The notes beneath the pieces were generated by a model. It was not told the DNA's origin. It made no database searches and worked only from the letters and a program-made list of their open reading frames with translations. A stretch of DNA of 64,000 nucleotides from a virus: IMG/VR virus record IMGVR_UViG_3300021365_000005, positions 1 through 64,000 of that record; one strand, written 5' to 3'. Positions 9,258 through 17,185 of the stretch are shown in pieces. Position numbers and translations under genes: made by a program. How positions within the stretch are numbered: the first letter of the stretch is position 1; each line of letters starts with the position of its first letter.

Positions 9258-10307
9258 TTATAATTTTAAACCTGCCATAGTGTCTAAATAGATAAACGAA
9301 TCCCTAAGCCAAAACTCTGGGTTGTTTACTATCCTCATCCGATCCTCTTGCAAGTATTTTAAGAACTCTGATGGTACCAATCGTGATGTTGGTTGCTCTA
9401 CGATATTTCGAATGGATTCTTTAGCCACTCCAGATATATCAACTTCATGTAATTGCATTAATTGGAAATTAAGATCTAGAAGCTTTTCGGAGGTTGCTAT
9501 AGCATCTAATACTTTAGCTTCTTCTTTTCTTTGCTTGGCATCTTTTATCACATCATCCATTGAAACAATAGTATCTCCAAATAACATTGGGAGACGTTTT
9601 TCTAAGGTTTTTTGTCCAAGACCTTTAATTCCTGGTATGTTGTCGGACTTATCCCCAGTTAGAGACTTATATAAAATATAGTTTTCAGGTCTTAGCTTAA
9701 ACCTATCTTTCATATCCTGCTTAAAATAAAACTTTTTTGCTGTTGGAGACCAAACTGCAATCTTATCATTTATAAGCTGTAAAAAGTCTGTGTCCGTAGA
9801 CATAATAAAGTGTTGGCTATCTGGAAGAACCTGCTTTGCTATATATGCTATAGCATCATCAGCTTCTATTTTTTCAGTAGCCATTACAGTTACAGGAAGA
9901 TGTTCTAGATACTCAGTTAGTCTGTGTATTTGTTGGCCCATAAAAACCCGTTCATCTTCACCACTTGAATTAGAATTTATTCGAGTTAAGCGGTTATTGA
10001 CTGTTCTTTGGGCTTTGTAGTTTGGAAATAGCTTTTTACGTCTAGCAGATCCTCCCTTGCCATCAAAACAAATAATAACTCTAGTTGGCTTGATATGCCT
10101 TATAGCATACCCAATTGAAAGGAGGAATCCAGTTATGCCGCCGATATGTATTCCATCTTCGTTAGTTGCTGGGTTACATGTGTATGATCTGATAAACGTA
10201 TTAAGTCCATCTATTAACAGTACACGATCGTTAAGCCCCCGTGGGGTGGAATCCTCCTTTAGATTGGCTAGAATGTCTAGATATTTAACCTTGTGGGACA
10301 TCGTCAT
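9258..10307 (-). CDS. 5'-3' exonuclease / RNase H (FEN-like, T4 Rnh-like)
   Basis: Flap endonuclease family protein that would remove RNA primers from lagging-strand fragments. LLIDGLN near residue 31 supplies the first metal-binding Asp, ICFDGKGGSARRK is the second acidic block with the helical-arch Lys/Arg residues, EADDAIAYI and MSTDTDFLQL carry further metal ligands, and GDKSDNIPGIKGLGQKT is the helix-3-turn-helix DNA-binding motif. At 349 residues it is a little longer than T4 Rnh (305). Its start overlaps the uvsX 3' end by 23 nt; an ATG two codons on (10301) is an alternative. Confidence 0.92.
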   Translation of the reverse strand: MTMSHKVKYLDILANLKEDSTPRGLNDRVLLIDGLNTFIRSYTCNPATNEDGIHIGGITGFLLSIGYAIRHIKPTRVIICFDGKGGSARRKKLFPNYKAQRTVNNRLTRINSNSSGEDERVFMGQQIHRLTEYLEHLPVTVMATEKIEADDAIAYIAKQVLPDSQHFIMSTDTDFLQLINDKIAVWSPTAKKFYFKQDMKDRFKLRPENYILYKSLTGDKSDNIPGIKGLGQKTLEKRLPMLFGDTIVSMDDVIKDAKQRKEEAKVLDAIATSEKLLDLNFQLMQLHEVDISGVAKESIRNIVEQPTSRLVPSEFLKYLQEDRMRIVNNPEFWLRDSFIYLDTMAGLKL

Positions 10308-11409
10308 TGCCTATTTCGATGTCATCAATACCTATAGCATCAGTCTTATAATCCATAATCATAGAATCACAAATCTGATTATATAGCCTGTCTTTGCGTT
10401 CAGGGTCATTCAATACCTTAGTTTCGAACTCTTTGGATTGAAATTTAATAATCTCTCCAGTCGTTTCATCGGTATATGTATACCAAGCTCCAGCTTGTGA
10501 TACTAATTTAGCATCCTTCATCATTTGTAGCCAGGACCCATAATCATCAATACCACTATCAAATAGAATATTAAATTCTGCTGTTCGTAGTGGTGGCCCC
10601 ATTCTGTTTTTGACTACTTGAGCTTTGGTTTTTATACCAATGACTTGATCTTTACCATTGACTTTGACTTTAATCTGTCCCGCAGCTTTTAGTCTTAGCC
10701 TACAACTTGCATGAAAGCCAATTGCCTTACCGCCTGATGTAGTGTATGGGTCTCCAAACATAGCACCAAGCTTAACCCTTAGCTGGTTTGTGAATATTAA
10801 GCATATTCTTTGGCGACCAATCATCTGAGTTATCTTCCTCATTGCTTTTGAAAGAATAATAGCTTTTTGAGTTGCCCAACCTGTCTGGTCAAAATCGTCA
10901 GCCTGTTCCACTTTGGTAGTGGCAGCAGCTACTGAATCAACAACAATAGAAACTAATCTATCTTTGTCAGATTCTCTTACTTTAGTAATAATGTTTTCGA
11001 TAACTTCAAAGATATCTTCAACTGTTTCCAATTGGATATACAACATTTTAGAAACGTCAATACCAATACACTTTGCAAAATCTTCATTCATTGCATTTTC
11101 AGTATCGATATAAACTGCCAGTCCACCTTGTTTTTGGGTGTTGGCCAGAAGATGGGCAGCTAGCAGGGATTTCCCGCTAGCTTCTAAGCCCGTCAATTCT
11201 GTTATTCGTCCTACAGGTAAGCCTCCATTCTTGCGGTTAGAAATAGCAAGGTCTAATATACTTGAACCTGTACTAATCCATTCTTCTAGATCGGTAGGAG
11301 TTTCTTCCGAACCATCTAAAAAATACGCAACTTTGAACGACTTAAACTTTTTATTTAGTGAATCTGCTAATGTATTAGCTAGATCGTCTGTTTTTTGAGA
11401 TTTAGACAT
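10285..11409 (-). CDS. uvsX: UvsX/RecA-like recombinase
   Basis: ATP-dependent strand exchange for recombination-dependent replication and repair. Walker A GLEASGKS lies near residue 72, followed by GLAVYIDTENAMN (RecA YIDTE with the catalytic Glu) and the Walker B region VSIVVDSVAA. The loop regions are QLRVKLGAMFGDPYTTSGGKA, here split across L1 and L2. The 374-residue length resembles T4 UvsX (391). The acidic C-terminus (IEIGNDDVPQG) is typical. It forms a tight cluster with gp32 upstream and the 5' nuclease downstream. No clear Shine-Dalgarno precedes the ATG. Confidence 0.93.
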   Translation of the reverse strand: MSKSQKTDDLANTLADSLNKKFKSFKVAYFLDGSEETPTDLEEWISTGSSILDLAISNRKNGGLPVGRITELTGLEASGKSLLAAHLLANTQKQGGLAVYIDTENAMNEDFAKCIGIDVSKMLYIQLETVEDIFEVIENIITKVRESDKDRLVSIVVDSVAAATTKVEQADDFDQTGWATQKAIILSKAMRKITQMIGRQRICLIFTNQLRVKLGAMFGDPYTTSGGKAIGFHASCRLRLKAAGQIKVKVNGKDQVIGIKTKAQVVKNRMGPPLRTAEFNILFDSGIDDYGSWLQMMKDAKLVSQAGAWYTYTDETTGEIIKFQSKEFETKVLNDPERKDRLYNQICDSMIMDYKTDAIGIDDIEIGNDDVPQG

Positions 11410-11414
11410 TCAGA

Positions 11415-12194
11415 TTAGCTAAATAGATCGTCAAATGCAGCTGAAATGTTATCGGTCTTTTTGACACTTGCTGGAGCATCTGTTGCTGTATCCTTAAAGG
11501 GACTTTCGGACTTTGCTGTTGGAGAAGTAGCTTCAGCTTCTTCACCACCATTAAGCCAAGTCGCTAGAGCAGCTTTTAAGTCGTCATACGTGCACTTTTT
11601 GTAAATATCGAAGATATCAGTTTGACCGTTCATTACCATTTCTGCAACATTTTTATCTTCTGTTGCTGGTGTAACATTAGGCTTAACCATGATTGTAGTC
11701 TTTGGATATCTTTCACTTCCTTCTGGAGGAGTGTAAGTAATAACTAAGTCACGACCTGATGTCGGGTCTGTGATGTCTCCATAGTCAGGATCAGCAATAA
11801 ATGTTAATAGCTCTTGGTAGACCTGTTTACCAAATCCCCACATTTTAACACCTTCTGATTCTTTTCCACGAACTAATACTGGTAGATATGTACGCATTTT
11901 AGGTTCTAGCTTTTTCCCTAATTTCCAGTCATCTGAATTACCTGAAGACTTTAGTTGCTCTGCAAATTCGACGACCGGATCCGGTTCTCCGAAAGTTACA
12001 GGAGATAAAAAGTTTCGCTTACCTAGATCATAATGAAAGTATAATTCCATAAATGGATTGTCTTTATTGTGCTGATAGGGTACTATACGTAGCTGGTTTT
12101 TACCTGGTTCTGGTTTCCAAAGATTAGATACTCTTTGGTTAGTTGTTTGAAGCTTATTTAGCTTGTTTCGGATTGCATTTAAATCAATTGCCAT
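11415..12194 (-). CDS. 32: Single-stranded DNA-binding protein, gp32-like
   Basis: Coats ssDNA and recruits replication and recombination proteins. The N-terminus is basic (RNKLNKL) as in the gp32 cooperativity domain, an OB-fold core follows (LWKPEPGKNQLRIVPY to VYQELLTF), and the tail is acidic, ending ISAAFDDLFS, the protein-interaction tail. Unlike T4 gp32, the region expected to carry the zinc-binding His/Cys residues has no Cys; only one Cys occurs in the whole protein. Start supported by AAGGAG five nt upstream. The neighbour is uvsX, as expected for co-expression. Confidence 0.88.
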   Translation of the reverse strand: MAIDLNAIRNKLNKLQTTNQRVSNLWKPEPGKNQLRIVPYQHNKDNPFMELYFHYDLGKRNFLSPVTFGEPDPVVEFAEQLKSSGNSDDWKLGKKLEPKMRTYLPVLVRGKESEGVKMWGFGKQVYQELLTFIADPDYGDITDPTSGRDLVITYTPPEGSERYPKTTIMVKPNVTPATEDKNVAEMVMNGQTDIFDIYKKCTYDDLKAALATWLNGGEEAEATSPTAKSESPFKDTATDAPASVKKTDNISAAFDDLFS

Positions 12195-12224
12195 TGGTTC
12201 TCCTTTTAATTGTTAATAGACATG

Positions 12225-12262
12225 TAAATATAAGACATAACTTTTTAAATAAAAAATTATTT
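12225..12262 (-). promoter_or_regulatory. Dyad-type promoter of gp32
   Basis: Inverted repeat at 12247-12262 (AAATAA/TTATTT arms) centred 22.5 nt upstream of TATATTTA (12225-12232). Same layout as upstream of the kinase, bS21 and PolA-like genes. Confidence 0.55.
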
Positions 12263-12267
12263 GTTGG

Positions 12268-13191
12268 TTAGTTTTCAAAATTTGTCATATAATCTTGAAT
12301 AGATAATTCTTTTGCTTTAGATTCCACCATAATATCTAGTGGTAGCCCCCACGAGTTGATTTTGTCGTGGATGTAGTCTGAGTGAGCTTGCGGCTTTATT
12401 TTTGGATTATTTTCGTGCAAGGCTTTAGATTCTGAGTAGTGTACACATTGCTTGATGCCATCTGGCCAAGTTTTAGATGCTAAGTGTAGTGCAGCTTCTT
12501 CGGATAGATCCCCAGTGCAAAACTTGTGGTGGTGATAGTCGAAGACAATAGGTATGCCAATAACTTTATGTATACCATGGTACAAATCCATTACAGAATA
12601 CATTGAAGCACGGTCGTCGTTTTCTATAGTAAGCCTAGCTTGTGCACCAGGACTAAGACGTTTAAAGCTTTCGCAGAAGCGAGCCATTGCTGCTATTTTG
12701 TCGCCATATGCGCCACCAACATGTATATTGATTTTTGCATAGTTGGATTGTGGTAGGCCCATTAGATCCATGACTTCCGCATGTTGGTTTAATTCGTGGA
12801 TTGATTTGTCTACGACTGACGGGGATGGGGAAGCCAAGACCACAAATGGACCTGGATGGAATGATAGACGCTGATTGTATGATTTAGCCAGTGTGCCAGC
12901 ACCTTTTAATATGTTTGATATTTTAGTGTAGTCTGGCAGATCTGATATTGCATACTCCGACATCCAAGGAAATATACCTGATGACATGCGAAATAGCTTG
13001 ATACCATTTGCATGATTCCACTTTATAATTTCCACTAAGTCTTTTGAATTTTGCAATGCTAATTCAGATGCATACTGAATGCCTTTAGCGTTAAATGTTT
13101 TTTTGATCATTGACCGACTTGTAAATATACCCGACTTTCGGAGGTGGGTATTGATACATGCATATCCTAATTGTGTTTCCATATTATCCAT
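12268..13191 (-). CDS. uvdE: UV damage endonuclease UvdE/UVDE-like
   Basis: TIM-barrel endonuclease that nicks 5' of UV photoproducts. Family signatures in order are LGYACINTHLR near residue 8, RMSSGIFPW, LSFHPGPF, NIHVGGAYGDK, LTIENDD and VFDYHHHKF. These supply the His, Glu and Asp metal ligands of the trinuclear centre. Its 307 residues match bacterial UvdE. M4 is an alternative start. It lies just upstream of gp32 and uvsX with its own promoter-like element. T4 uses the unrelated DenV for this task, so the enzyme choice is lineage-specific. Confidence 0.9.
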   Translation of the reverse strand: MDNMETQLGYACINTHLRKSGIFTSRSMIKKTFNAKGIQYASELALQNSKDLVEIIKWNHANGIKLFRMSSGIFPWMSEYAISDLPDYTKISNILKGAGTLAKSYNQRLSFHPGPFVVLASPSPSVVDKSIHELNQHAEVMDLMGLPQSNYAKINIHVGGAYGDKIAAMARFCESFKRLSPGAQARLTIENDDRASMYSVMDLYHGIHKVIGIPIVFDYHHHKFCTGDLSEEAALHLASKTWPDGIKQCVHYSESKALHENNPKIKPQAHSDYIHDKINSWGLPLDIMVESKAKELSIQDYMTNFEN

Positions 13192-13204
13192 TTTGTATAC
13201 TACT

Positions 13205-13235
13205 AATATACGACTTATTTAGTAAAGACTACGAT
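13205..13235 (-). promoter_or_regulatory. Promoter-like element of uvdE
   Basis: Coding strand ATCGTAGT (13228-13235), 17 nt, then TATATTAG (TATATT at 13205-13210). Identical words and spacing to the DNA polymerase element. Confidence 0.5.
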
Positions 13236-13253
13236 GTTAATCGTTAAAAAACG

Positions 13254-13598
13254 TTATTTCCAGAATAGTTGCACACAGATAATACCTGTTGACAATATCA
13301 AGGATGTTAGAGTTTTAAGGTTAATACCTTCGCTCATAAAGTAACTAGTTAGTAAGGCATATGCCACCATACCAAAACCAAAGCCTAAAAAACGGCCAGG
13401 CCATAATAGACCATCAAAATATTGATATGAATACTTAGTTGCTTGAATAAATAGATATGAAATAATTGAACCCATACCGACTGCTAGTAGCAGGGGGTTG
13501 CGTTTGAACCATGGCCATAGAAATTGACCATTTACTTGGAACCAAATTAGGGTTTGTCCGCCGAGGAACAGGCTTATAGCCAGTAAAAGTTTATGCAT
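13254..13598 (-). CDS. Small four-helix membrane protein, unknown function
   Basis: About 114 residues with four hydrophobic stretches separated by short loops: LLLAISLFLGG, LLLAVGMGSIISYLFI, FLGFGFGMVAYALL and TLTSLILSTGIICVQLF. It is probably an inner-membrane protein. The frame is also open from a TTG at 13607, but I prefer the ATG at 13598 (MHKLLLA). The topology resembles small transporters of the drug/metabolite type, yet no family motif is clear; a role in host takeover, superinfection exclusion or lysis timing cannot be read from sequence. Confidence 0.6.
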   Translation of the reverse strand: MHKLLLAISLFLGGQTLIWFQVNGQFLWPWFKRNPLLLAVGMGSIISYLFIQATKYSYQYFDGLLWPGRFLGFGFGMVAYALLTSYFMSEGINLKTLTSLILSTGIICVQLFWK

Positions 13599-13625
13599 AA
13601 TATTCAATCTTTAATTAGTACTTAG

Positions 13626-13663
13626 TAAATATAATAAATCTTTTGTAAATAAAAAAATTTATT
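13626..13663 (-). promoter_or_regulatory. Dyad-type promoter of the membrane protein gene
   Basis: Inverted repeat AATAAA...TTTATT at 13648-13663, centred 22.5 nt upstream of TATATTTA (13626-13633). Confidence 0.5.
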
Positions 13664-13682
13664 GGTGGTTATTTTTTAATTA

Positions 13683-14234
13683 TTATTTTGCAAACATACG
13701 CTTGGTTTGATCTGAAGAGCTCGCGGTGTCTTCCGGAGGAACACTTAGGACCTTAGCATATGCTTTGGCATCGCTGATGAACTTAGGCACCCACGACTTT
13801 AATTCCGATTCTAATTTATCCAAGGTATCTACCTTTTTAATTGTTTGGGACATCTTAGTCTTTTTACCTGGTATATGGTTTGCCATTAGGTTGATGCTTT
13901 GAAGCTCTAATTGCCCAAACTTCGATATGTTGATTCCGGCATAGCAAGTGGCTGTAAACATTATTGGGCTTCTTCCAGGGAAAACTGGAGGGAACTTTTT
14001 GGACTCTCCAGTTGTGTTTGCCGGGTCTTCGATATTACGGCCATTTCCAAAGTGGGGTCCTGGGTTGACTACAGAAAGTTTTGATATCCCAGTGTAGCCA
14101 GACTTTTTAGCAGCAGCTAAAACCTTTTGCATTGGGTTGTGCATCATCTTTATGTACTTATCAAGAATTGGGTCAGCTTCTTCTTTGGTGAATTGTATTT
14201 GGCCCTCATTTAGAATTTCAGTTAGCTTAATCAT
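13683..14234 (-). CDS. Unknown protein with capsid-targeting-like N-terminus
   Basis: I do not recognise the 183-residue body. The N-terminus MIKLTEILNE closely matches those of the genes at 43896, 44237 and 44927 and ends in Leu-Asn-Glu, which fits the (L/I)xE rule for cleavage by T4-type prohead protease. T4 internal proteins carry an analogous ten-residue capsid targeting sequence. I infer, without proof, an internal head protein. The rest is basic and soluble, with a Ser-rich C-terminus. It follows the paralogue-bearing gene at 14240 with a 5-nt gap. Confidence 0.6.
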   Translation of the reverse strand: MIKLTEILNEGQIQFTKEEADPILDKYIKMMHNPMQKVLAAAKKSGYTGISKLSVVNPGPHFGNGRNIEDPANTTGESKKFPPVFPGRSPIMFTATCYAGINISKFGQLELQSINLMANHIPGKKTKMSQTIKKVDTLDKLESELKSWVPKFISDAKAYAKVLSVPPEDTASSSDQTKRMFAK

Positions 14235-14239
14235 GTTGA

Positions 14240-14602
14240 CTAAACGTTTCTAAATTTAGGAGCCCCTTTTACAGCCTGGACATTACGAAAGTCTGAGTCT
14301 ACATAGATATAGTACTTTTCACTGCCTTTAGTTAGGTAGTGGACAACAAAGTTTTCGAAGTCTTGGTATGATTTAACACCTGTAAGCTGGTCCTGTGCGA
14401 TTTCACCATCAGTAGCCATTTTATCCAATGCAGATTTTTTACCAGATGGGAAGTTTTGAAATTCCCAACCATTATCGAACATATTCTGAACGAAGTCTTC
14501 AAAATTACTAGCTTTAACTACATCTTGTGGATGTGTGAATGCTGATTCATATAAGTATTTTTCATTCCATTCGCGAATGTTAAATTTTTTAGGTCTTGAC
14601 AT
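14240..14602 (-). CDS. Unknown protein, paralogue of the gene at 43896
   Basis: 120 residues. From THPQDV to the C-terminal AVKGAPKFRN it aligns throughout with the 43896-44237 protein: shared THP(Q/K)D, GWEF, FPS, KS.LDK, DG, Y(L/V)T.G and AVKG.PKFR. The two lie 29 kb apart, so this is an old duplication. Its N-terminus is longer (MSRPKKFNIREWNEK) but still reaches LYES, as in the other copy. Start supported by AAGGAT. Function unknown; if the tag hypothesis holds, both may be internal head proteins. Confidence 0.65.
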   Translation of the reverse strand: MSRPKKFNIREWNEKYLYESAFTHPQDVVKASNFEDFVQNMFDNGWEFQNFPSGKKSALDKMATDGEIAQDQLTGVKSYQDFENFVVHYLTKGSEKYYIYVDSDFRNVQAVKGAPKFRNV

Positions 14603-14636
14603 TATAATATCCTTTTTTTTGAAGGGGGGCCTTTAG

Positions 14637-14665
14637 GTAAAAAACCTTCTTCGGTAATTTTTTAC
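14637..14665. other. A/T-rich hairpin between genes
   Basis: GTAAAAAACC (14637-14646) pairs with GG...TTTTTTAC (14653-14665) around TTCTTC, with a three-base bulge. It lies between the 14686 and 14240 genes. Either strand could fold it; a weak terminator or mRNA 5'-leader structure are both possible. Confidence 0.4.
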
Positions 14666-14668
14666 ATA

Positions 14669-14678
14669 TATAAATATC
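14669..14678 (-). promoter_or_regulatory. GATATTTATA box before 14240-14602
   Basis: Coding strand GATATTTATA directly followed by TATG, 66 nt before the ATG, downstream of the 14686 gene. Confidence 0.45.
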
Positions 14679-14685
14679 AAGGAGT

Positions 14686-15078
14686 TTACTTTGTATGCAC
14701 CACTTTATGGATAATGGTGTTTATACGTCGTAGGTCCTCGACATTTGTTGTTAATAAACAGTTTCTATAATCATTCCAGTCTACCTGAAAAGTGGAATCT
14801 AACTCATTCCCATTTACTGATTTGATTAGCGTATTTAGTGCATTGATTGTATATAGGGTATTGGTGTGCCTTTTCCTATGTAGAGATATTGTACTGCCGA
14901 GAATATTGAAATCCACAGCAGATGTTACATTGTACGTACACATATAATCATACTGTTTATCTGCATTTTCTAGGACAAATATTTTACCATATAGCACATC
15001 ATAATTCTGGATTATAGAATCAAGAGTCTGATCTAAATTTTCACCGAAGGTAAATGTACATAGGAGTTGGGATTTCAT
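14686..15078 (-). CDS. Unknown 130-residue protein
   Basis: No family recognised. The protein is soluble and mixed in charge, starting MKSQLLCTFTFGENLDQTL. Its start overlaps the stop of the large 15078 gene (TAATG), so it is probably translated by coupling and may act with that protein. Two-thirds through there is a DWNDYRNCLL segment. No signal peptide or membrane segment is visible. Confidence that it is a gene comes from the coupling and the full-length open frame. Confidence 0.55.
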   Translation of the reverse strand: MKSQLLCTFTFGENLDQTLDSIIQNYDVLYGKIFVLENADKQYDYMCTYNVTSAVDFNILGSTISLHRKRHTNTLYTINALNTLIKSVNGNELDSTFQVDWNDYRNCLLTTNVEDLRRINTIIHKVVHTK

Positions 15079-17156
15079 TATGATTTAGCAGCCTTGGCTT
15101 GTAAGCAATCTCTCATTCCCTTTCCAAAACCTGTTGCGACTTTTTGGGAGGTTCCAGCGGTTCTCCAAGTATCATCGAATAGTTCTACTCCTTTACCACT
15201 TGCATCGTCAATTGTAATCCTATCTCCACCTGGCTGGACTCTGCATCTTTTTCTTAAATGGTCTTTAAGAGCTGCCTTTCCTTCAGCGGTGGAACTATCA
15301 CCTTTAAACCCACTTTTTTCTGCTACGCACGTTCTAATCATAGATGGCTTTACCCCATTAATTCCCATCTGAAGTAGCATACCATCATCTGAATCCATAT
15401 CGACGTATGTGTCAATATGACATGCATCTAGAACACCACTAATATATCCCTCTTGGTGTGGGCCATTATCAGCATCTGGGTTGTCTTTTGAATATCCGTC
15501 TGGTTTGTCTGCTTCTACCAAATCGTTGACTGCAGCTGCGTGTGAACTTTTTACTATGTCTTTTTCTGTTTGTTTTATTTTTGCAGATGCTTTGACACTT
15601 TCATCGTTAAAGTTTAATGTTGGATTGTCCCTTTTAAACTTACTATCTGCTGCAAACTCTCCTACTTTAATAGCAATTTTACCATAGGTTGTGTATGAGG
15701 GACTTTTCCCTTCGTCAGTAAGTTTTTTTGAATGAGCGTTCATTTCAGTTAAAAGCTCTTTGGTATTCATTTTGTCAGGATCTAATCCATTCTTTTTAAG
15801 ATGAGTTCTAAACTTTGAATTTTCCCTTAACTTTTTGATGTAGGGTTTCATTTCTTTTGATTCGCACACAGCAACAAAGTCGTCAGTAATTTTAATGTCG
15901 CTTGCTGCTTTAACAGTATTTTCCTTGACCTCATCAACTTTTTTTATATTTTCCTGAAGAGATTTTATTACTTCTTTGGCAACCTTAGGTCCATACTTAG
16001 CTTCTAGCTCGCGAAAACGTTTACTAGGTGACGAGTTGTTTTGGGGATCCCGAATCTGATCATCTTTTTTGTTAGATATGCCCATATAGGTGGTTCTGCC
16101 TTTGTCGTCTTTACCTACAACATAGGTGTCATGATATGATTTGAACTTGGAAAAGTTTTTTAGTTGCTTTTCAGCGTATTTCCTATCTTCAGGAGTTTTA
16201 GCATTTTTTAAATTATCTTCTAAATGGGCTTCAACTGCTTGATCTGCTTCTGGGGTAGACTGAACAGTTACATTAGGTTTTGATGTGTCTATTGACGACT
16301 CTTCTATAGATTGCTTAGTTGATAATGCTCCATCATAAGCAGTTTCCATCCATTCATCATATGCTTTGTCGTTACTATTAAAGCCTTTTTTACCTTTTTT
16401 GTGGAATACACTTTTTGGGTCAGATTTGGCTTTTTTTCTTTGCTGTAGAACCCACACCTCTCTTTTTGCAAGGTAGGTATTAAATTCAGGAGAATCGGGT
16501 TCTAAACCTAAAGCTTTAGCAGTACGAGAATCTTGTTTAGTTTTTGGTCTATTTTCAATTTCTTTTTCTTTTTCTAATATAGCCTCTTTATTTTCCGAAT
16601 CGAACTTATTAAAGTCAGTGTTAGTAGCCTCGCAATACTTGGATTCCCCTTCACTAGCTAGCGCACCTCCTGGTCCAGCAATTCCTAAGGCCCTATTAGT
16701 TTGTACGCCATTTTGGAATTCTACAAGAACATCTAGATTCCCAGAGTTTAGGTCATCTAAAACTTCCTTTCTAGTAGGTCCTTTAGGGTTATCCTTGTGG
16801 GTTTTATCCTTTTCACCAAACTTACTTCTATCAACATTTATTTTGAGATCTTCTTTTGGGACATCATCTTTATCTATTTTAGGATCATTTTTAGGCTCAT
16901 CCTTAGACTTTTTTGGAGAGTCTCCAGGGCTTGACCCGTATGGTTTTCCTACTCTTCCAAGACCCCTATTTTGAGAATTATCAACGTAGGTTCGTTCTTC
17001 TGTAAGGGTTTCTATTAATTCATTAATAGCAGGAGTAGTCCACTTATGCATAGTCAGGACCACTCTTAATTCTTGTAGATGCTCTGGGTTGTTGAAGTCT
17101 GGAGTTCCATCTTCTAGTCTCCAACAAAGTTCTGTTATTATTCTATTAAAATCCAT
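15078..17156 (-). CDS. Large Lys-rich protein, probable virion component
   Basis: About 692 residues. An N-terminal helical module (MDFNRIITELCWRL to AINELIETL, about residues 1-45) is followed by a low-complexity Lys/Asp/Pro linker (about 60-130), a long charged region with many KK/EK pairs, and a C-terminal folded part with Cys residues (DACHIDTYVDM, RTCVAEKSGF, RKRCRVQPGG). I chose the ATG at 17156 because AAGGA is 7-8 nt upstream; the ATG at 17162 is too close to it. I recall similar N-termini in marine T4-like virion proteins but cannot name a function. A GATATTTATA box precedes it. Confidence 0.6.
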   Translation of the reverse strand: MDFNRIITELCWRLEDGTPDFNNPEHLQELRVVLTMHKWTTPAINELIETLTEERTYVDNSQNRGLGRVGKPYGSSPGDSPKKSKDEPKNDPKIDKDDVPKEDLKINVDRSKFGEKDKTHKDNPKGPTRKEVLDDLNSGNLDVLVEFQNGVQTNRALGIAGPGGALASEGESKYCEATNTDFNKFDSENKEAILEKEKEIENRPKTKQDSRTAKALGLEPDSPEFNTYLAKREVWVLQQRKKAKSDPKSVFHKKGKKGFNSNDKAYDEWMETAYDGALSTKQSIEESSIDTSKPNVTVQSTPEADQAVEAHLEDNLKNAKTPEDRKYAEKQLKNFSKFKSYHDTYVVGKDDKGRTTYMGISNKKDDQIRDPQNNSSPSKRFRELEAKYGPKVAKEVIKSLQENIKKVDEVKENTVKAASDIKITDDFVAVCESKEMKPYIKKLRENSKFRTHLKKNGLDPDKMNTKELLTEMNAHSKKLTDEGKSPSYTTYGKIAIKVGEFAADSKFKRDNPTLNFNDESVKASAKIKQTEKDIVKSSHAAAVNDLVEADKPDGYSKDNPDADNGPHQEGYISGVLDACHIDTYVDMDSDDGMLLQMGINGVKPSMIRTCVAEKSGFKGDSSTAEGKAALKDHLRKRCRVQPGGDRITIDDASGKGVELFDDTWRTAGTSQKVATGFGKGMRDCLQAKAAKS

Positions 17157-17172
17157 AGGCATTTCCTTATAT

Positions 17173-17182
17173 TATAAATATC
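17173..17182 (-). promoter_or_regulatory. GATATTTATA box before the Lys-rich protein gene
   Basis: Coding strand GATATTTATA followed by ATATAAGGAA, placing the box within 20 nt of the ribosome-binding site. Confidence 0.5.
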
Positions 17183-17185
17183 ATT

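Noticed and set aside
16618-16974. Plus-strand frames across the window, for example here
   Set aside because: They mirror minus-strand genes, show no ribosome-binding sites and have shadow-type composition; I found no convincing plus-strand gene.
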